Origin: Toxorhynchites rutilus septentrionalis
Taxonomy: Eukaryota; Arthropoda; Insecta; Diptera; Culicidae
Length of the DNA: 64,000 bases
Direction: 5' to 3'
NCBI RefSeq assembly: GCF_029784135.1
Contig: NC_073744.1
Coordinates: 17,331,441 to 17,395,440 of the forward strand
Shown here: one piece after another, positions 1-10,993 of the stretch
Position numbering within the stretch: the first letter of the stretch is position 1
How the letters are laid out: each line of letters opens with the position of its first letter
Position numbers and translations under genes: made by a program
The notes under the pieces: generated by a model
What the model saw: the letters and a program-made list of their open reading frames with translations, nothing else
What the model was told of the DNA's origin: nothing
Databases searched by the model: none

Positions 1-416
1 CTTTTCCAAAAACTTCACCGCCGAAAACCACCACTCCAAAACAGAATAAAGCAAAATCACGAATTTTTACTGACTCTCATAGCAGGCAGTTTCCATTCAG
101 GCAAATACTGATAAACAGAAAAATGCAGAATATGCTGGAAATAAGAGGAAACGGAAGTAATTGTTGATAAACATAAAACTCCCCTACTACAGAAAAGCTA
201 GATTTTTGTATCGTACACGAAAATTACTCACACATATAAAATAGTATACAGAAACACTGACAAAAATCCTGCCTGGGTAAGGAAGTAAAAAGTGTCCCAA
301 ACAAAATCATTTTTCAATTTTTGTTTGGACCCTTATGAGGTTCACCATAGGATTTATGGTAAAAAACGTACTTTTCATTTTACGCGATTCTCGATAGCTT
401 CGAAAAATTAAATATA
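1..416. other. AT-rich spacer, no gene seen
   Basis: AT-rich sequence with only short chance reading frames. I see no coding domain, RNA gene or clear repeat boundary before the MITE that starts at 417. Confidence 0.6.
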
Positions 417-853
417 CAGGTAAACTTCGATATAACGTACATTTCACTTTCAAAATTGTACGTTGTAGCGAATTGTACGTTATATCGAAGCATAATAAAG
501 TACTCACAAACGTAGTCTATAATACATGATTGTGTTGCTGTTTTAATAAATTTAATGAATAACTTCAATCAGAAGACGAAGCCAGCCTGTCTCATGATGT
601 TTCCCTTCGTATTGTTGATTAAAGCCTGATTCATTTAGAATCCGGAATTACCAGCTGTATTTCGGGATTGATTGAAGGTACAAAACTTGTTTTAGCATCA
701 CAATACAGATAATTCATTGTTTTATCAGAAAAAAAATTAAGAAAAATGTCCTTTACACTTTGAAAATGTGTACGTTATATCGAGGTAAAATGTACGTTAT
801 ATCGAGGTAAAATGTACGTTATAACGAGGGTACGTTATATCGAAGTTTCCCTG
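417..853. mobile_element. TIR MITE, pogo/Tc1-like ends
   Basis: The left end reads CAGGTAAACTTCGATATAAC and the right end is its near-perfect inverted copy (GTTATATCGAAGTTTCCCTG), giving terminal inverted repeats of about 24 bp around a 437-bp non-coding body. Ends of the CAGnnnAACnTCGATATAACG type are typical of pogo/Tc1-mariner MITEs (family knowledge). The left flank ends in TA, but the right flank does not clearly repeat it. Near the right end a unit containing GTACGTTATATCGAGGTAAA is repeated about three times (roughly 767-845), so the end sequence has been locally amplified. No transposase is encoded. Confidence 0.7.
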
Positions 854-1074
854 CATATAAATTTGAACAAAATACTGAAAGTACATCGTACTATGATTTT
901 TTTTATCCGATCTGTTTATTTTTATTATTAGGCTCATCTAGCAATTCAGCTGTAACAAAGGTGAATTTAGCGTGTACATTCTTCTCATGTTGTACATTAC
1001 ACAGTAGCCATTTAGGTGTAAGAGTATTCCTATCTCATCGATACATATTTTTATACATTACACATTAGACGAGT
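854..1074. repeat. Fragment shared with 58.94-58.98 kb
   Basis: Around 1003-1036 the sequence CAGTAGCCATTTAGGTGTAA followed by AGAGTATTCC closely matches 58944-58977 in the same orientation. This marks it as a piece of a dispersed repeat. No coding sequence is seen. Confidence 0.45.
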
Positions 1075-2525
1075 TTCATGCCAACTCGACTGGCCGTTGG
1101 CAGCACCATGTCAGATAGCAGTGACACGTTGTGGGTGTAAAGACATGGGTCATTTAAGCAACTTTGCATACTTGAAATATTCTAAAAAGAATTACACTAC
1201 TTTTTGGAAAATGCCAAACTTTTTTTCTTAATTTTTTACAAAAATTTCTAAATTGTTTATATTTTCACAAAAAAATAACAAAAATTTTTTGGAGAAAAAT
1301 TTCGATGAAAAAAAATTATTTTAAAAATAAAAATCCATTTTTCTCAAAAACGTATTTTTAAAAAAATCCCAAATATATATACAGACACTCCATGCCAAAC
1401 CGATATAGTGGTTCTGAGATTTTCATGAAAAGAGGTAGTTTTGGTCTTAATCGCAAAACATTAGACCCGTTTTTTTTATTTTTTCAGTAGGGTGACCATT
1501 TCTATTTTATGGTGGTCCGAAAAATGAACTTTTTCCTCTTTTTTTTTTCCAAAAAAGACTTTTTTCAAAAATTCATAACTTTTGAACTACTAGACCGATT
1601 TAGATGATCGACATATCAAATTAAAGCCAATCACCTTGCCTTTTGGTGTATACTACTCCTGCTAAAAGTTTGAATTCTGTTCTCGTTAGTATTGAAATAT
1701 TCGAAAATTCATAATTTTTGATCTACTGGACCGATTCAGTTGATCGACACATAAAATAAAAGCCAAGTAGCTAGTCTTTTTTTTTTAAAATATTAGACTT
1801 GAGAAAAAAAATAGATTTTGATTTCGTATTTATTTATTGTATTAGTTTTTTATAGTTTACATGGTTTCGGGGCCAAGGATGCTGTATTTTTTATATTTTT
1901 TCTTGAAATCTGAGGTTTTTTTTACATAACATATCCAAAAATCAGAGATGTGTTATTTTTCGTTTTTAAGTTATTATTAAGTTAAGATTCAAAGTTAAAA
2001 TATTTCCAGTCTTCGTTCAATATTTCTATGAAACCAATTAATTGACAAATGTGTCATTTTTTCAAAAAAGGCTGGCTAATTGGCCTTAATTTGATATATC
2101 GATCATCTGAATCGGTCCAGTAGTAGTAATTTTTGGAACAAAGTCATTTTTGGAAAAAAAGTGAAAATGATTGTTTGAGAACCTCTATATTATTTTTCTC
2201 CCTTTGAATGTGCCCATCTTCCGATGTATGGGTGACTTGTTAGAAATTCTAGGGGCTATTTATATCTATTTTTTTTAACTTTAAAAATACATGTTTTCGA
2301 AAAAAATGAATTCTAACTTTCGAAATATTGTTCTTTCAATGAATTGTTTTGTGAAAATTTAAATAATTTCCTACATTTAATTCTTTAACAAAAGTTTTGT
2401 AGATATCATAGTTTTTAAGTTTTAAATTTTTTGTAAATAATTGGCCTTTTTCAAAAAGTAGTCTAATTATTTTTCGAATATCTCAAGTATACAAAGTTGC
2501 TTAAATAACCAATGTCTATAACATA
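1075..2525. mobile_element. Fold-back (long-TIR) repeat element, copy 1
   Basis: The two ends are inverted copies of each other. The left arm at about 1137-1215 (ATTTAAGCAACTTTGCATAC, then CTTGAAATATTC) is matched in reverse complement at about 2440-2520. Inside is a second inverted pair: the segment around ACCGATTTAGATGATCGACA near 1595 recurs inverted near 2085-2130. The same family recurs at 40652-42455 and, as partial copies, at 30590-31130 and 44885-45190. It is AT-rich with long A/T runs and has no transposase, so it is non-autonomous. The exact ends were judged by eye. Confidence 0.55.
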
Positions 2526-2552
2526 TGTTAAATAACCTACAAATTTTTATTA

Positions 2553-3620
2553 TCAGCACACGACCATTCAGAAGAGAGGGAGAAGAAACGGTGGATGCGG
2601 CTGTTGTGCGAGAGTGTGGCCGTACGAGTCGTGTGTGGTCGTGGGATTGCAGCCGTATGGAATTGTATTGGTGTGGGTGCCTCGCTTTGACTCTTCGGGC
2701 GAGTAGAGTGGTTTGTTTCTTTTTGTCTGTTGTGCAATCATGTTTTCGTGAGAGCTCGGATCCACTGTCTTCATCGCCTTGAGTGCGGTTATATTGGCAG
2801 GCCATTTAGTTTACTTGATGAGGCCGATTTCGGGTGGGGCGATGAAAACTAGCGGTCGCTTCAGTGCAGTTGTGTGTAGCTGTTTACTTCTCGTGATTGC
2901 ATACGATTTGTGCGGCCACATTTTCGCACAGCGATGCATGGAACTAAATGGAACCATTTTGGAATTAATATGAAATTAGTAGCTTTAGTCCATGAACCGT
3001 GATATAAAATTGAATATATCGCAGGGTCCATTTGTATAGAGAAGTTCTCTCGGTTACCTTCTCAGGTTTCCGACATGTAACTGTCCGTCATCGCGATTGG
3101 ATTAGCGATTGAAAGAAGAACCTGTATTTATGAATATATAGTCGGTCCAATCAATTGAACAGGTTGTCCTTCTCAGGATACCTAGAGAGAATCTCTAACG
3201 TGTGTGACATAAAATTTTTGAAAATTTGTTTCGACGAGTGGTCGATAGTTCGCGTTAAAAGAATCACATCACTTACCGCAGTGAATCCTGATTTTTCTTA
3301 ACCATTCCCACTAACAACTATCCCTTCCATGATAAACGCTAGGGAACCACGCTATAGAGGTGACCCTTCTGGCCTTCGGGCGGCGAATATCATACTAACA
3401 TTCCTTCCCTTCCCCAGGTGACTGTAAGGACGTGGCCGGCGTCGTTATTGACCATTTAAAGCTCGAATCACCGAAAATTGCACAACGAGAATGATTTGCT
3501 AGTCCCAAGCATCATTCTGTGTGTTCTTTGTGCAATTTGGTTGGTTCAGGTCAATCACGGAGAGCAACTACGAATTGTACAGTCTACCCAAGCTCAAGCT
3601 CAGCACACGACCATTCAGAA
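2553..3620 (+). mobile_element. Non-LTR (LINE-like) insertion with 21-bp target duplication
   Basis: A 21-bp direct repeat (TCAGCACACGACCATTCAG plus AA) occurs at 2553-2573 and 3600-3620 and brackets about 1.03 kb. Immediately before the right copy is a short tandem tail, CAAGCTCAAGCT. A long target duplication with a short-repeat 3' tail is the signature of target-primed reverse transcription by a non-LTR element on the plus strand. The body is GC-richer at 2580-2960 and has no recognisable reverse transcriptase, so it is an internally deleted or 5'-truncated copy. Some of the duplication could overlap the tail, which makes the true TSD 19-21 bp. Confidence 0.65.
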
Positions 3621-6600
3621 CAACCAATGCGTACTCAGACATGATTAATGGCATTTTTCTACCTTCATTGATATGTGTCCAATGTTTTCGTCCTTCAAAA
3701 CTGATGCAACGAACGATAAACTTGTCAAATAATACTTCATTCCATTTTCTATACATTTCTTACTACGACATGTTGAAAAAAAACCCTGCGAAGGCAGGCA
3801 CTCACTTTTATTGCACTCAATATTCGAAAACGCAATAAGCGCTGACCTTTCGACTCTTGTGCCTTCAACCCACTTTCCTAGATCGTATCGCAAAACTCTG
3901 GGCTTGAGGTTTTCCCTCTCTCTCTTTCTTTATTATTGTACAAAAATAGGCATAAAGCGGCAGTATAATAATAAACCCTGACCCCTGAGAAGCTTTGGGG
4001 CAGCATTTTGCGTTCCTCTCCAGTCCCCCTCCCCCTCTCTGTTACCATTAATCGCAAGTAATGATTCACTAGGCAGCACTACTAGGAGCACACGGATGGG
4101 TATGGCACACCGTGTCTTGTCCGTCGCGAGCGAGCCTCACAAAACGCAAACCGGTACCTGCGCAGGTATACCAAGGTTTGATAAACGGAACTAATCGTAG
4201 TTGGCCACGGTCGATATTCGCATTCAATGTCGTCGGCGGCGGCGCCTACTGCGCTCCGGTTGGATATGCGATTTCATTCCCATGGATGATGCCAACGCCT
4301 CCCTCTCTGTCTCTCTTCGTTCGGATCGGGGTTGGATCGGATGGTTAACCATAATCATTCCTGAATGCCTCGCGGGGGAGAGAAGGTCACGAACCCCGCG
4401 TTCTGTGCATTTTCTGCACCTGATGATTCCGGGCGCAACGAAACCATCGACGTGCAAAAAAGTTAACAGTACAACATAATAAGGTTGTCCCCACAGCATC
4501 CCTCCGCTAGGTGTATTTTCTCGTGACTCCTCGCGAATGGGTGATGTTTACGCGAAATCACGCGTTTGGTCTGGAGAGAAGAAGAAGCAGAAGATATAGG
4601 AAAATAAACAATCAAACTGTTTTGTACGTTCGTTGAACTTTCTTTCTTGTTTTCCCTCGGGCCGTTCCTTGTTGTGCTGTTGGTCTAGCAGCTCCAAGTA
4701 GTAGGTAGAGGTGGATCTGCACGGCTAAGGTGGGTCAGTAGTTTGACAGCCGTCAGCGATGCGCTAGCTTAATCCTCCCAGCCAGCCACCAATGATTGTG
4801 TGACACGATTGGCCCCGATTCGAATCTCAGACTGCCGCGCCGTCGGCCAGTTGTCATCATCTCATCATCACTCAGCGATTTTTTCTTTCTTCCCCCAATC
4901 AGCTGCTGTCGGTTCTACGGAGGGGGGGGGGGTGCTAAATAAATAGTAATTGAACGCGAAGGGATCCGGACAGAGAGTGCCAGGAGGTTCTTGATTAATT
5001 TCCCCCCTGGGCGGGAGAAGTCTCGATGGTAGATAAAAAGTTCCGCGTCATCGCTGGTTTCTCCGTTGAAACCTGGAAGCAGGGTTGCCATAATAAAACC
5101 TGTGTTTTTGGTCCGAGAAATCTTTTTATCTTAGTTTTTTCTCAAAAAATCTGTATTAAATTTATAAGTCCAATTTTCAAGCATAATTTTAACTTTAGTA
5201 TCATTGATTGGAATAGTCATTATTGATAAGAAAATGCTGATGGTATCCACGTAAAGCCACACAAAAATGTGATGGTTGTAATGAATCAAAAGGTAGCACA
5301 ATAAGGAAACAAATCAAAAGCTAGAGGGCAGCCAACGCTTGAGAAGGGAACAGATAAATACTATGAAGCTAATGCTTAGGATACGGGCAGGTTTCGATAT
5401 TATTTTTCGTTGTGTATTAGTCTTGGCGTTTATTGCTAAAAAGAGTAAGATAAAGTGTTCTGGCCTCCGAATTAATCTGAGTGAATTCAGGTGTTTCAGT
5501 TTGTTTTGTTCAATTCCATAATCAATAGCAAACCTTAGTTCAGAAAACAGTAAAATAGGTTTGATCATCAAATCGTTTAAATGGTTCAAACTTCGTTCCA
5601 TTTTTTTGGTTTCGATCGTAGTTGAATCTCTCTAGGTTATGTTTAACGACGGATTCCAGTGAGAGCCATTTTTTTTGTTTTCAATTGTTACTATAAATGT
5701 CTAGACCACAATGTGTCCGTTACCATTTTGTATATATGAAAATGGATATGAAAATGTGTATGTGAAAACATTACGTATTTTTTGACATAAGCCTACAAAC
5801 ATCTTTCAGTAATGGTACCAAATCAGAAAACATGTCACGTTTTTTATGAAATAGTTTCAACATTAATAATTATTTTAGCTCTGAACGGATTTTGATGGTT
5901 TGCATTCCAATAGAATCGGAAATTCGCTTATTTTTTTTTCGGTACGTTATACTATTCGGTTATGATTAAAATTAACGAAAATTGAAAGAAAACACATTTT
6001 CATGTCGTGTTTCCGTAGCCGAGGTACAATATTTAATTATCACTGCGAATCGGGAGAGCGTAAATCGGTCACTCGAAATGCAGATACAGCATTCGTTCTT
6101 CGAACAATGTGGGTAGAAAAATATTCTAATCTAAGTTCCGCTGTATTATATTCATTGAGTATGAACAAGCCATTCGCGATTTCAAACTACAGTATTCACA
6201 ATTCATCATTCAACTAGCGATCAGACGGCAGCGAGGCTTTCGAAATGACCTTTCTCAAGACTGAGTTTTTAGATTACTTTTCCAAATTGGTCTTTTTTAA
6301 GGTTAGAGGCGAATTAACTGATGGAATTTAAAGTAATTTAAAACATCATCATCATCACCATTCAAGTCGTCTTGCTTCAATTATCAGACAGCAGTGTTTC
6401 TCAATGCTAATGTCACACATAGCGGTTTTGATCGATTCTAAGGAAGAATAAAAGAGAGGTATTAGCACCGCGTCGATTTGCATGCCGTCTGGTGAAGAAA
6501 GCCTCTGTATTTTTGCATCACGTCATTATGAAATCTGTACTGGGATTTTAGTTTAAAATTTCTCAAACGCGATTTTTCCGTTTGAGTAGCAAAGCTTCGA

Positions 6601-7331
6601 GCGTTAATACCTCTTTGTCGGTTGAACAAGTTGTATGTCAATCACTTCGTTTGAATAATAAAAGATACATGACTTTGCCCAAAAACAAATCAAAGCAGAA
6701 GAGAAATATTCAACAGGAGATACATTGTCGATTTTCACACTGTGGAGATTGGAAGAATGGTTGATTTTATGCTTTACCAAATAGAATACGGTAGTGATTG
6801 TATAAATATATAATCTTCTGGAGTCGCATTGGGTGTATGAGAAGAATGTCGCGAAGCATACTGAGTGCATGTTTTGTTTTGCGAGAACGAATAATGAATC
6901 AACCATCTTCAGCTGCGTCTACAAAACAACGCAAATTGCCGCTGTCGTTTTAGTTTCGGATCGTTTCGGATTTTCTGTTGCCGTTCTGCGTCTTCTGAGA
7001 TATTTCATTCTTGGAGATTCATTGGAGATGTAATTTTGCTTAGATATACTGAAAAAGAACTTGGATATCAAAGAAGATCAGTATTTCAGTTTCAGTACAG
7101 CGAGCAATCAACAGTACATGTGAATGCTTGGAATTAATTTGACAATTACAAGGACAACTCCTCACTCAGTGAAAGCATTCATTCATCGGCCTTTATCATC
7201 ACTATCAAATATTGATATCAAAGAGTTTTATTATGAGATTTCTTTATTGTTTGTTCTCGCCGGCAATAATTTCGTAGTTCTATGTTAACAATGCGGTTGT
7301 GTTTTGGACATCACGCTTCTTTATTATTATA
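3621..7331. other. Spacer without recognised gene
   Basis: I find no convincing gene. The 4.0-5.0 kb stretch is more GC-rich and holds a poly-G run near 4922-4932. At about 5080-5170 there is a copy of a dispersed fragment with the pattern GGTTGCC followed by AAATCTGTATTAAA. Related fragments lie near 12670-12810 and 46630-46760. The short reading frames here have no recognisable domain. Confidence 0.5.
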
Positions 7332-8245
7332 CTAGCTGACCCGGCAAACTTCGTACCACCTTAAATTTGTTTTTTGTTATCAATACCTTCAAACATTCAC
7401 GTTTTCTTACTAAGCGCAAGTTCATGAGTCCAATCGCAGAACTGTTCATTGATTGATCTTCTAATCGAGCCCGTTGAATTAACCTTTTACTATAAAATTC
7501 TTGGTACTTCTACCAAAACTCATCATTATAATATCAGATTATTTTCAGACACAATTCTCGTTCAAGATTTTTCAACCACTTGCAAATAACATGTTTCTCC
7601 GTTACATGGAATAAATGGTTGATACAGAAAACATGATAGAATAAAGACAGACACCTCCCCTCTTCTCCCCTTAGAGAGGGAGAAGGAGTGTCTATTCACC
7701 ATAGAAACGTTTCGTGCCCCCTAAAATCTTCACAAGCCAAATTTTGGCTCCATTTGCTTGAATAGTTTTCGAGTAATGCAGAAATTTGTTTTTCATTTGC
7801 ATGGCAGCCCCCTTTAGAGGGGGAGGAGTGGCGAACCACCTTAGAAATGTTTCTTCCCCATAAAACCTCCATATGCCAAATTTAGTTCCGTTTGCTTGAT
7901 TAGTTCTTGAATTATGCGGAAATGTATGCTTCATTTGTATGGCAGACCAACCTTCCCCACCCCCCTTCAGAGAGACGGGTGGAGTGTCTATTCACCATAG
8001 AAACGTTTTTATCTTAAGGAACCTTCTAAAACCTAAAACCTTCATTTTCTTGATTAGTTTTCGTGTCATGCAGAAATTTGTGTTTCATTTGTATGGCAGC
8101 TCCCCCTAAGAGAGGAGGGTGGAGTGTCTAACCACCGTGAAAACATTTATTGCGCCTTAAAACCTCCATATACCTAATTTGGTTTCGTTTGCTTGATTAA
8201 TTCTCGAGTAATGCAGAAATTTGTGTTTCATTTGTATGGATTTTT
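7332..8245 (-). mobile_element. Helitron-like repeat, copy 1
   Basis: It starts on the plus strand with CTAGCTGACCCGGCAAACTT and is followed by about 300 bp shared with 33650-34042 (inverted), 38055-38430 and the split copy at 8885-12530. Read on the minus strand it ends in CTAG followed by T, compatible with the CTRR-T 3' rule of Helitrons. Related copies at 31.2-32.7 kb and 56.9-58.5 kb carry Helitron Rep-like coding remnants in the matching orientation, which is the main reason for the Helitron assignment. This copy is non-coding. The 3' hairpin expected of classical Helitrons is not obvious. Confidence 0.5.
7651..8245. repeat. Tandem array, ~142-bp unit (about 4 degenerate copies)
   Basis: A degenerate unit recurs about every 142 bp. 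Landmarks are an AGAGAGGG-type purine block, CTAAAACCTCCATATGCC-like sequence, and TAATGCAGAAATTTGTGTTT. A better-preserved array of the same unit is at 39810-40650. It sits inside the Helitron-like repeat, on the side away from the CTAG terminus. Confidence 0.7.
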
Positions 8246-8884
8246 TTTTGCGGCCCGCGACATCATGCTAACACTTGTTTTGTGGCTCATATGAAAAAAA
8301 GCTTGAGTACCGCTGGACTAGACCGATTTTCTAATCCGTTTTAGGGAAGCGTCTTGCAGTTTACACGAATATATAGAGAATAAGAAGCTCTATTTTCAAT
8401 GCTATAGTGTATTAGCTATAGGAAATTTCATAATTGCATTGTAATAAATTGTTAGGGAAAGCCCAAATCAATTGGTAAAAATCATCATAAATTATGAAAT
8501 TTCTGAGCATAAAACACACAAAATTGAACAATATTTTATGTGTACTCCCCTTATATTCTCGAAACGTAATCCTGCGTCAAAACGTCTCGATCCTCTTTTT
8601 AGATATTTTTTTTAATAAACCAAAAAAAAACTTTGAAAGCAAATGAAATTCCTCTACAATCACCCTGATTCCCTATTTCGAACGATTTGTCCATTTATTG
8701 TTCGAAGGGAAACAGAACGAACGAAATGCAAAAACAACTCGAACGGAATACAGAATGGAATTTTATCAAATCGTTCGAATTATTTCTATTCAAACGTAAT
8801 ACAGAATAGGGATGAATATGAGCGCCCTTTTGTATTTTACATTCTCTACAGCAAGAAAATACAAACAGTGTTATTTATTTATTA
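8246..8884. other. AT-rich spacer between two Helitron-like repeats
   Basis: No gene is recognised. Near 8568-8580 is AATCCTGCGTCAA, the inverted form of the TTGACGTAGGATT motif at 45239, possibly a decayed element end. Confidence 0.45.
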
Positions 8885-9416
8885 CTAGCTGACCTGGCGA
8901 ACTTCGTCCCACCCAAAATTAAATTTTTGATATGAATTCTTTCGAACATTCACGTGTTCTCAATAAGCGAACGTTTGTGAGTTCAATCGCAGAACTCTTC
9001 AGTGATTTATCTTCTAATTGGCCCATTACAATTTCCTTTTAATATAAGTTTTCTATTAAAAGGCATTATAATAAAAAAAAAAAGACGGGTGGGTAATGTC
9101 GGGGACATAACCGGAGTGACGTAGGACAATACAAAGGGGACAGTTTTTGTTAAATATATATTTTAAATATATTGTTTTATTTTGATGCCGTACAACCTCA
9201 CGGGTTTACGGTTTGAAAGAAAATAAGATATTTTTTTGGGGTCCGCGCGTTTTATACTTTAGCGGTACACACTCACAGGATAGAGACAAATCGGCAGACT
9301 CAGCCAGAGGGGCGAGTCCAACGAGACGAACGAATGAGCGTTAAAAGGGAGCGATGGCAAAAAAATACATTCATTACGATTTGTTCGCTCGTTGGATTCA
9401 CATGCAGGCTAAAAAG

Positions 9417-9432
9417 GGTCCTTTTCAGGATC
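9417..9432 (+). promoter_or_regulatory. Histone mRNA 3' stem-loop, plus strand
   Basis: GGTCCTTTTCAGGATC folds as a 6-bp stem (one G-U pair) with a TTTC loop, the form of the replication-dependent histone 3' processing stem-loop. It is preceded by an A-run, as expected. The plus-strand sequence before it has no recognisable histone reading frame, so the gene it served is lost or too decayed to read. Confidence 0.65.
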
Positions 9433-10027
9433 ACATAATTATCTTCAATCTAAAGAGTTTATTGTTTTGTTATCACTCGATATCCCCATCTTGTTCGGCT
9501 AAACCTTTCTGTTTAGCGATTGCATTTGCCACTCGCCACAGCTTTCACAGTTGGAAAATTTCTTCCCATCCAGCTTGTGACATATTTTACAGTAAATTAC
9601 ATTCAATGCGACGTACCGAAGCGCCACTCAGTGTCGCATTGGAGGCGATTTCAACCTGTAATTGAATATTTACGATGACAGTAGTACAGTGTCGACTTTC
9701 AATGTGGGGTCATAATTTGGATCTCTATGTTTACAAAAATGTCCAACTAAATAAGTCGCATTACATGTCCGTCCAATTAGCTAAATGTCGAACTAATTGT
9801 AAATTACTGTACTTTCAATCTGGAAACAATTTAAGAATTGATGAAAATTGAATAATCAGGAAAGTCCCCAAATATCAATAAGCTCAGAACAACTGCCAAA
9901 TTCACATACTCATCAGATCCTGGCAAACAAATTATGAAAAAATCAATTTGTGTTTTATTATTATTTTGGATATTATTTTAGAAAGCATTGAACTGTATTT
10001 CGTAAACTCTTTTTTGAAAGGTTTAAT

Positions 10028-10043
10028 GGCCCTGATAAGCGCC
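10028..10043 (-). promoter_or_regulatory. Histone mRNA 3' stem-loop of the H2A pseudogene
   Basis: On the minus strand GGCGCTTATCAGGGCC forms the histone stem-loop with one mismatched pair and a TATC loop. It lies about 430 bp downstream of the H2A ATG at 10475, close to the spacing expected for a 375-bp H2A reading frame plus a short 3' UTR. Confidence 0.65.
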
Positions 10044-10475
10044 GTGTTTTATGGAATGGTTCCAATTTAGAAAACTTAGTACTCGTGGTTTTGAAAAAAA
10101 CCATTTCGAACGCCCTCGATGCCGCCTTGTTCTGGATTTGCCACCAAAGCAGTTTGTATAAAGAACAAACTTTTTTCTTCTGCTACCTGATGCCGTTTTG
10201 CGATTGCATTTGCCACTCGCCACTCGCTGCAACTGCCTGTTGTTGTCTTGATGTGTTCTGTTCTGAATGCGGTTTTTCTTATCGTCGCGAGCAGCTCTAC
10301 CAGCCAACTCGATCACTTCGGCGGCCGAAACTATATAACGCCGGCTAGGTGGACTGGTGCACTGGTACTAACGCGCTCGGCCTAGCGCTACCCTTGCGGG
10401 GAACTCCAGATCAACACGGTTCGAGCGGGATTTTGCCTTTCCCTTCACTTTTCCTCCTTTACCATGTCCAGACAT
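10044..10475 (-). pseudogene. Histone H2A pseudogene
   Basis: The ATG at 10475 opens with MSGHGKGGKVKGKAKSRSNR, almost identical to the insect replication-dependent H2A N-terminal tail. Downstream, in shifting frames, are recognisable pieces of the histone fold: a stretch equivalent to AERVGAGAPVYL around 10360-10395, and AAEVIELAGRAARDDKKNRI around 10260-10320 (H2A has [20 protein letters not shown]). About a dozen codons after the tail (the VGRIHRLL region) are missing. In-frame stops and frameshifts follow, and the acidic-patch and C-terminal parts are unrecognisable. It therefore cannot make H2A. Functional H2A packs DNA as the H2A-H2B dimer of the nucleosome. The gene is intronless and retains a histone stem-loop and upstream sequence, so it looks like a copied genomic histone gene rather than a retrocopy. 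The H2A assignment is very likely and the decayed status certain. Confidence 0.85.
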
Positions 10476-10726
10476 GGCTGCTTGGGTTGGTTTGTCGATG
10501 TGTTGTGATGCGAACCGATGTGGTGTACGGTTTGAATGAGAATGATCGTTACGGCAGCGGAGCGGGGATTTTTAAGCTGACTGGCTGGCTCGAGAATTAC
10601 GCATGTGTGAGACTGCGACCAATGTTTCGTTCATTTTTTTCTTTTTCCATTCCAATCGTGCTTCATTCTATTTCGCTGCTGCTCTGGTTGCCCGTTTTGG
10701 TCGGTACGATTTGAGGAGCACAAAAT

Positions 10727-10993
10727 GGACCAATCAAAAATGGGTACATAGTGCATTTTGACAATGCTTGATATTTCACAATTATTCAATTATTTATCTC
10801 AAGAAAAATGAAATGTTATTCGTTATGATAGATGCGTAGATATATTTCCTATCAATTGATGCAAAAACCTTTGCGATCTATTGAGAAATGCTCGAGTTAT
10901 AAGCGTTCCAAATCTTGCATTTTTTCCTACTTGTTCAGTGCCTAGATTTCCATTTCACCCCCTATATCTTCCGGTTAGACGTAGTCCTACGTC
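10727..10993 (-). repeat. Promoter-like module shared by elements A and C
   Basis: About 265 bp here matches 46167-46433 in the same orientation. The shared part runs from a CCAATCAAAA box (an inverted CCAAT box, ATTGG on the minus strand) through AAGTGCTCGAG/TTATAAGC-type sequence to CCGGTTAGACGTAGTCCTAC. On the minus strand it lies upstream of the H2A pseudogene ATG by about 250 bp, so it is probably part of the ancestral histone promoter region (inference). Confidence 0.6.
10978..10993. repeat. Palindrome GACGTAGTCCTACGTC
   Basis: A near-perfect 16-bp palindrome at the right end of element A. Closely related sites are at 12373-12388, 46418-46433 and 47409-47424. Half-sites TGACGTAGGA are at 9117, 11323 and 45240. 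Confidence 0.8.

Noticed and set aside
7651..8245. CRISPR-like array
   Set aside because: The whole 142-bp unit is repeated and there are no unique spacers. The genome is eukaryotic.
10044..10475. Functional histone H2A gene
   Set aside because: A deletion, frameshifts and stop codons after the N-terminal tail. The C-terminal half is unrecognisable.
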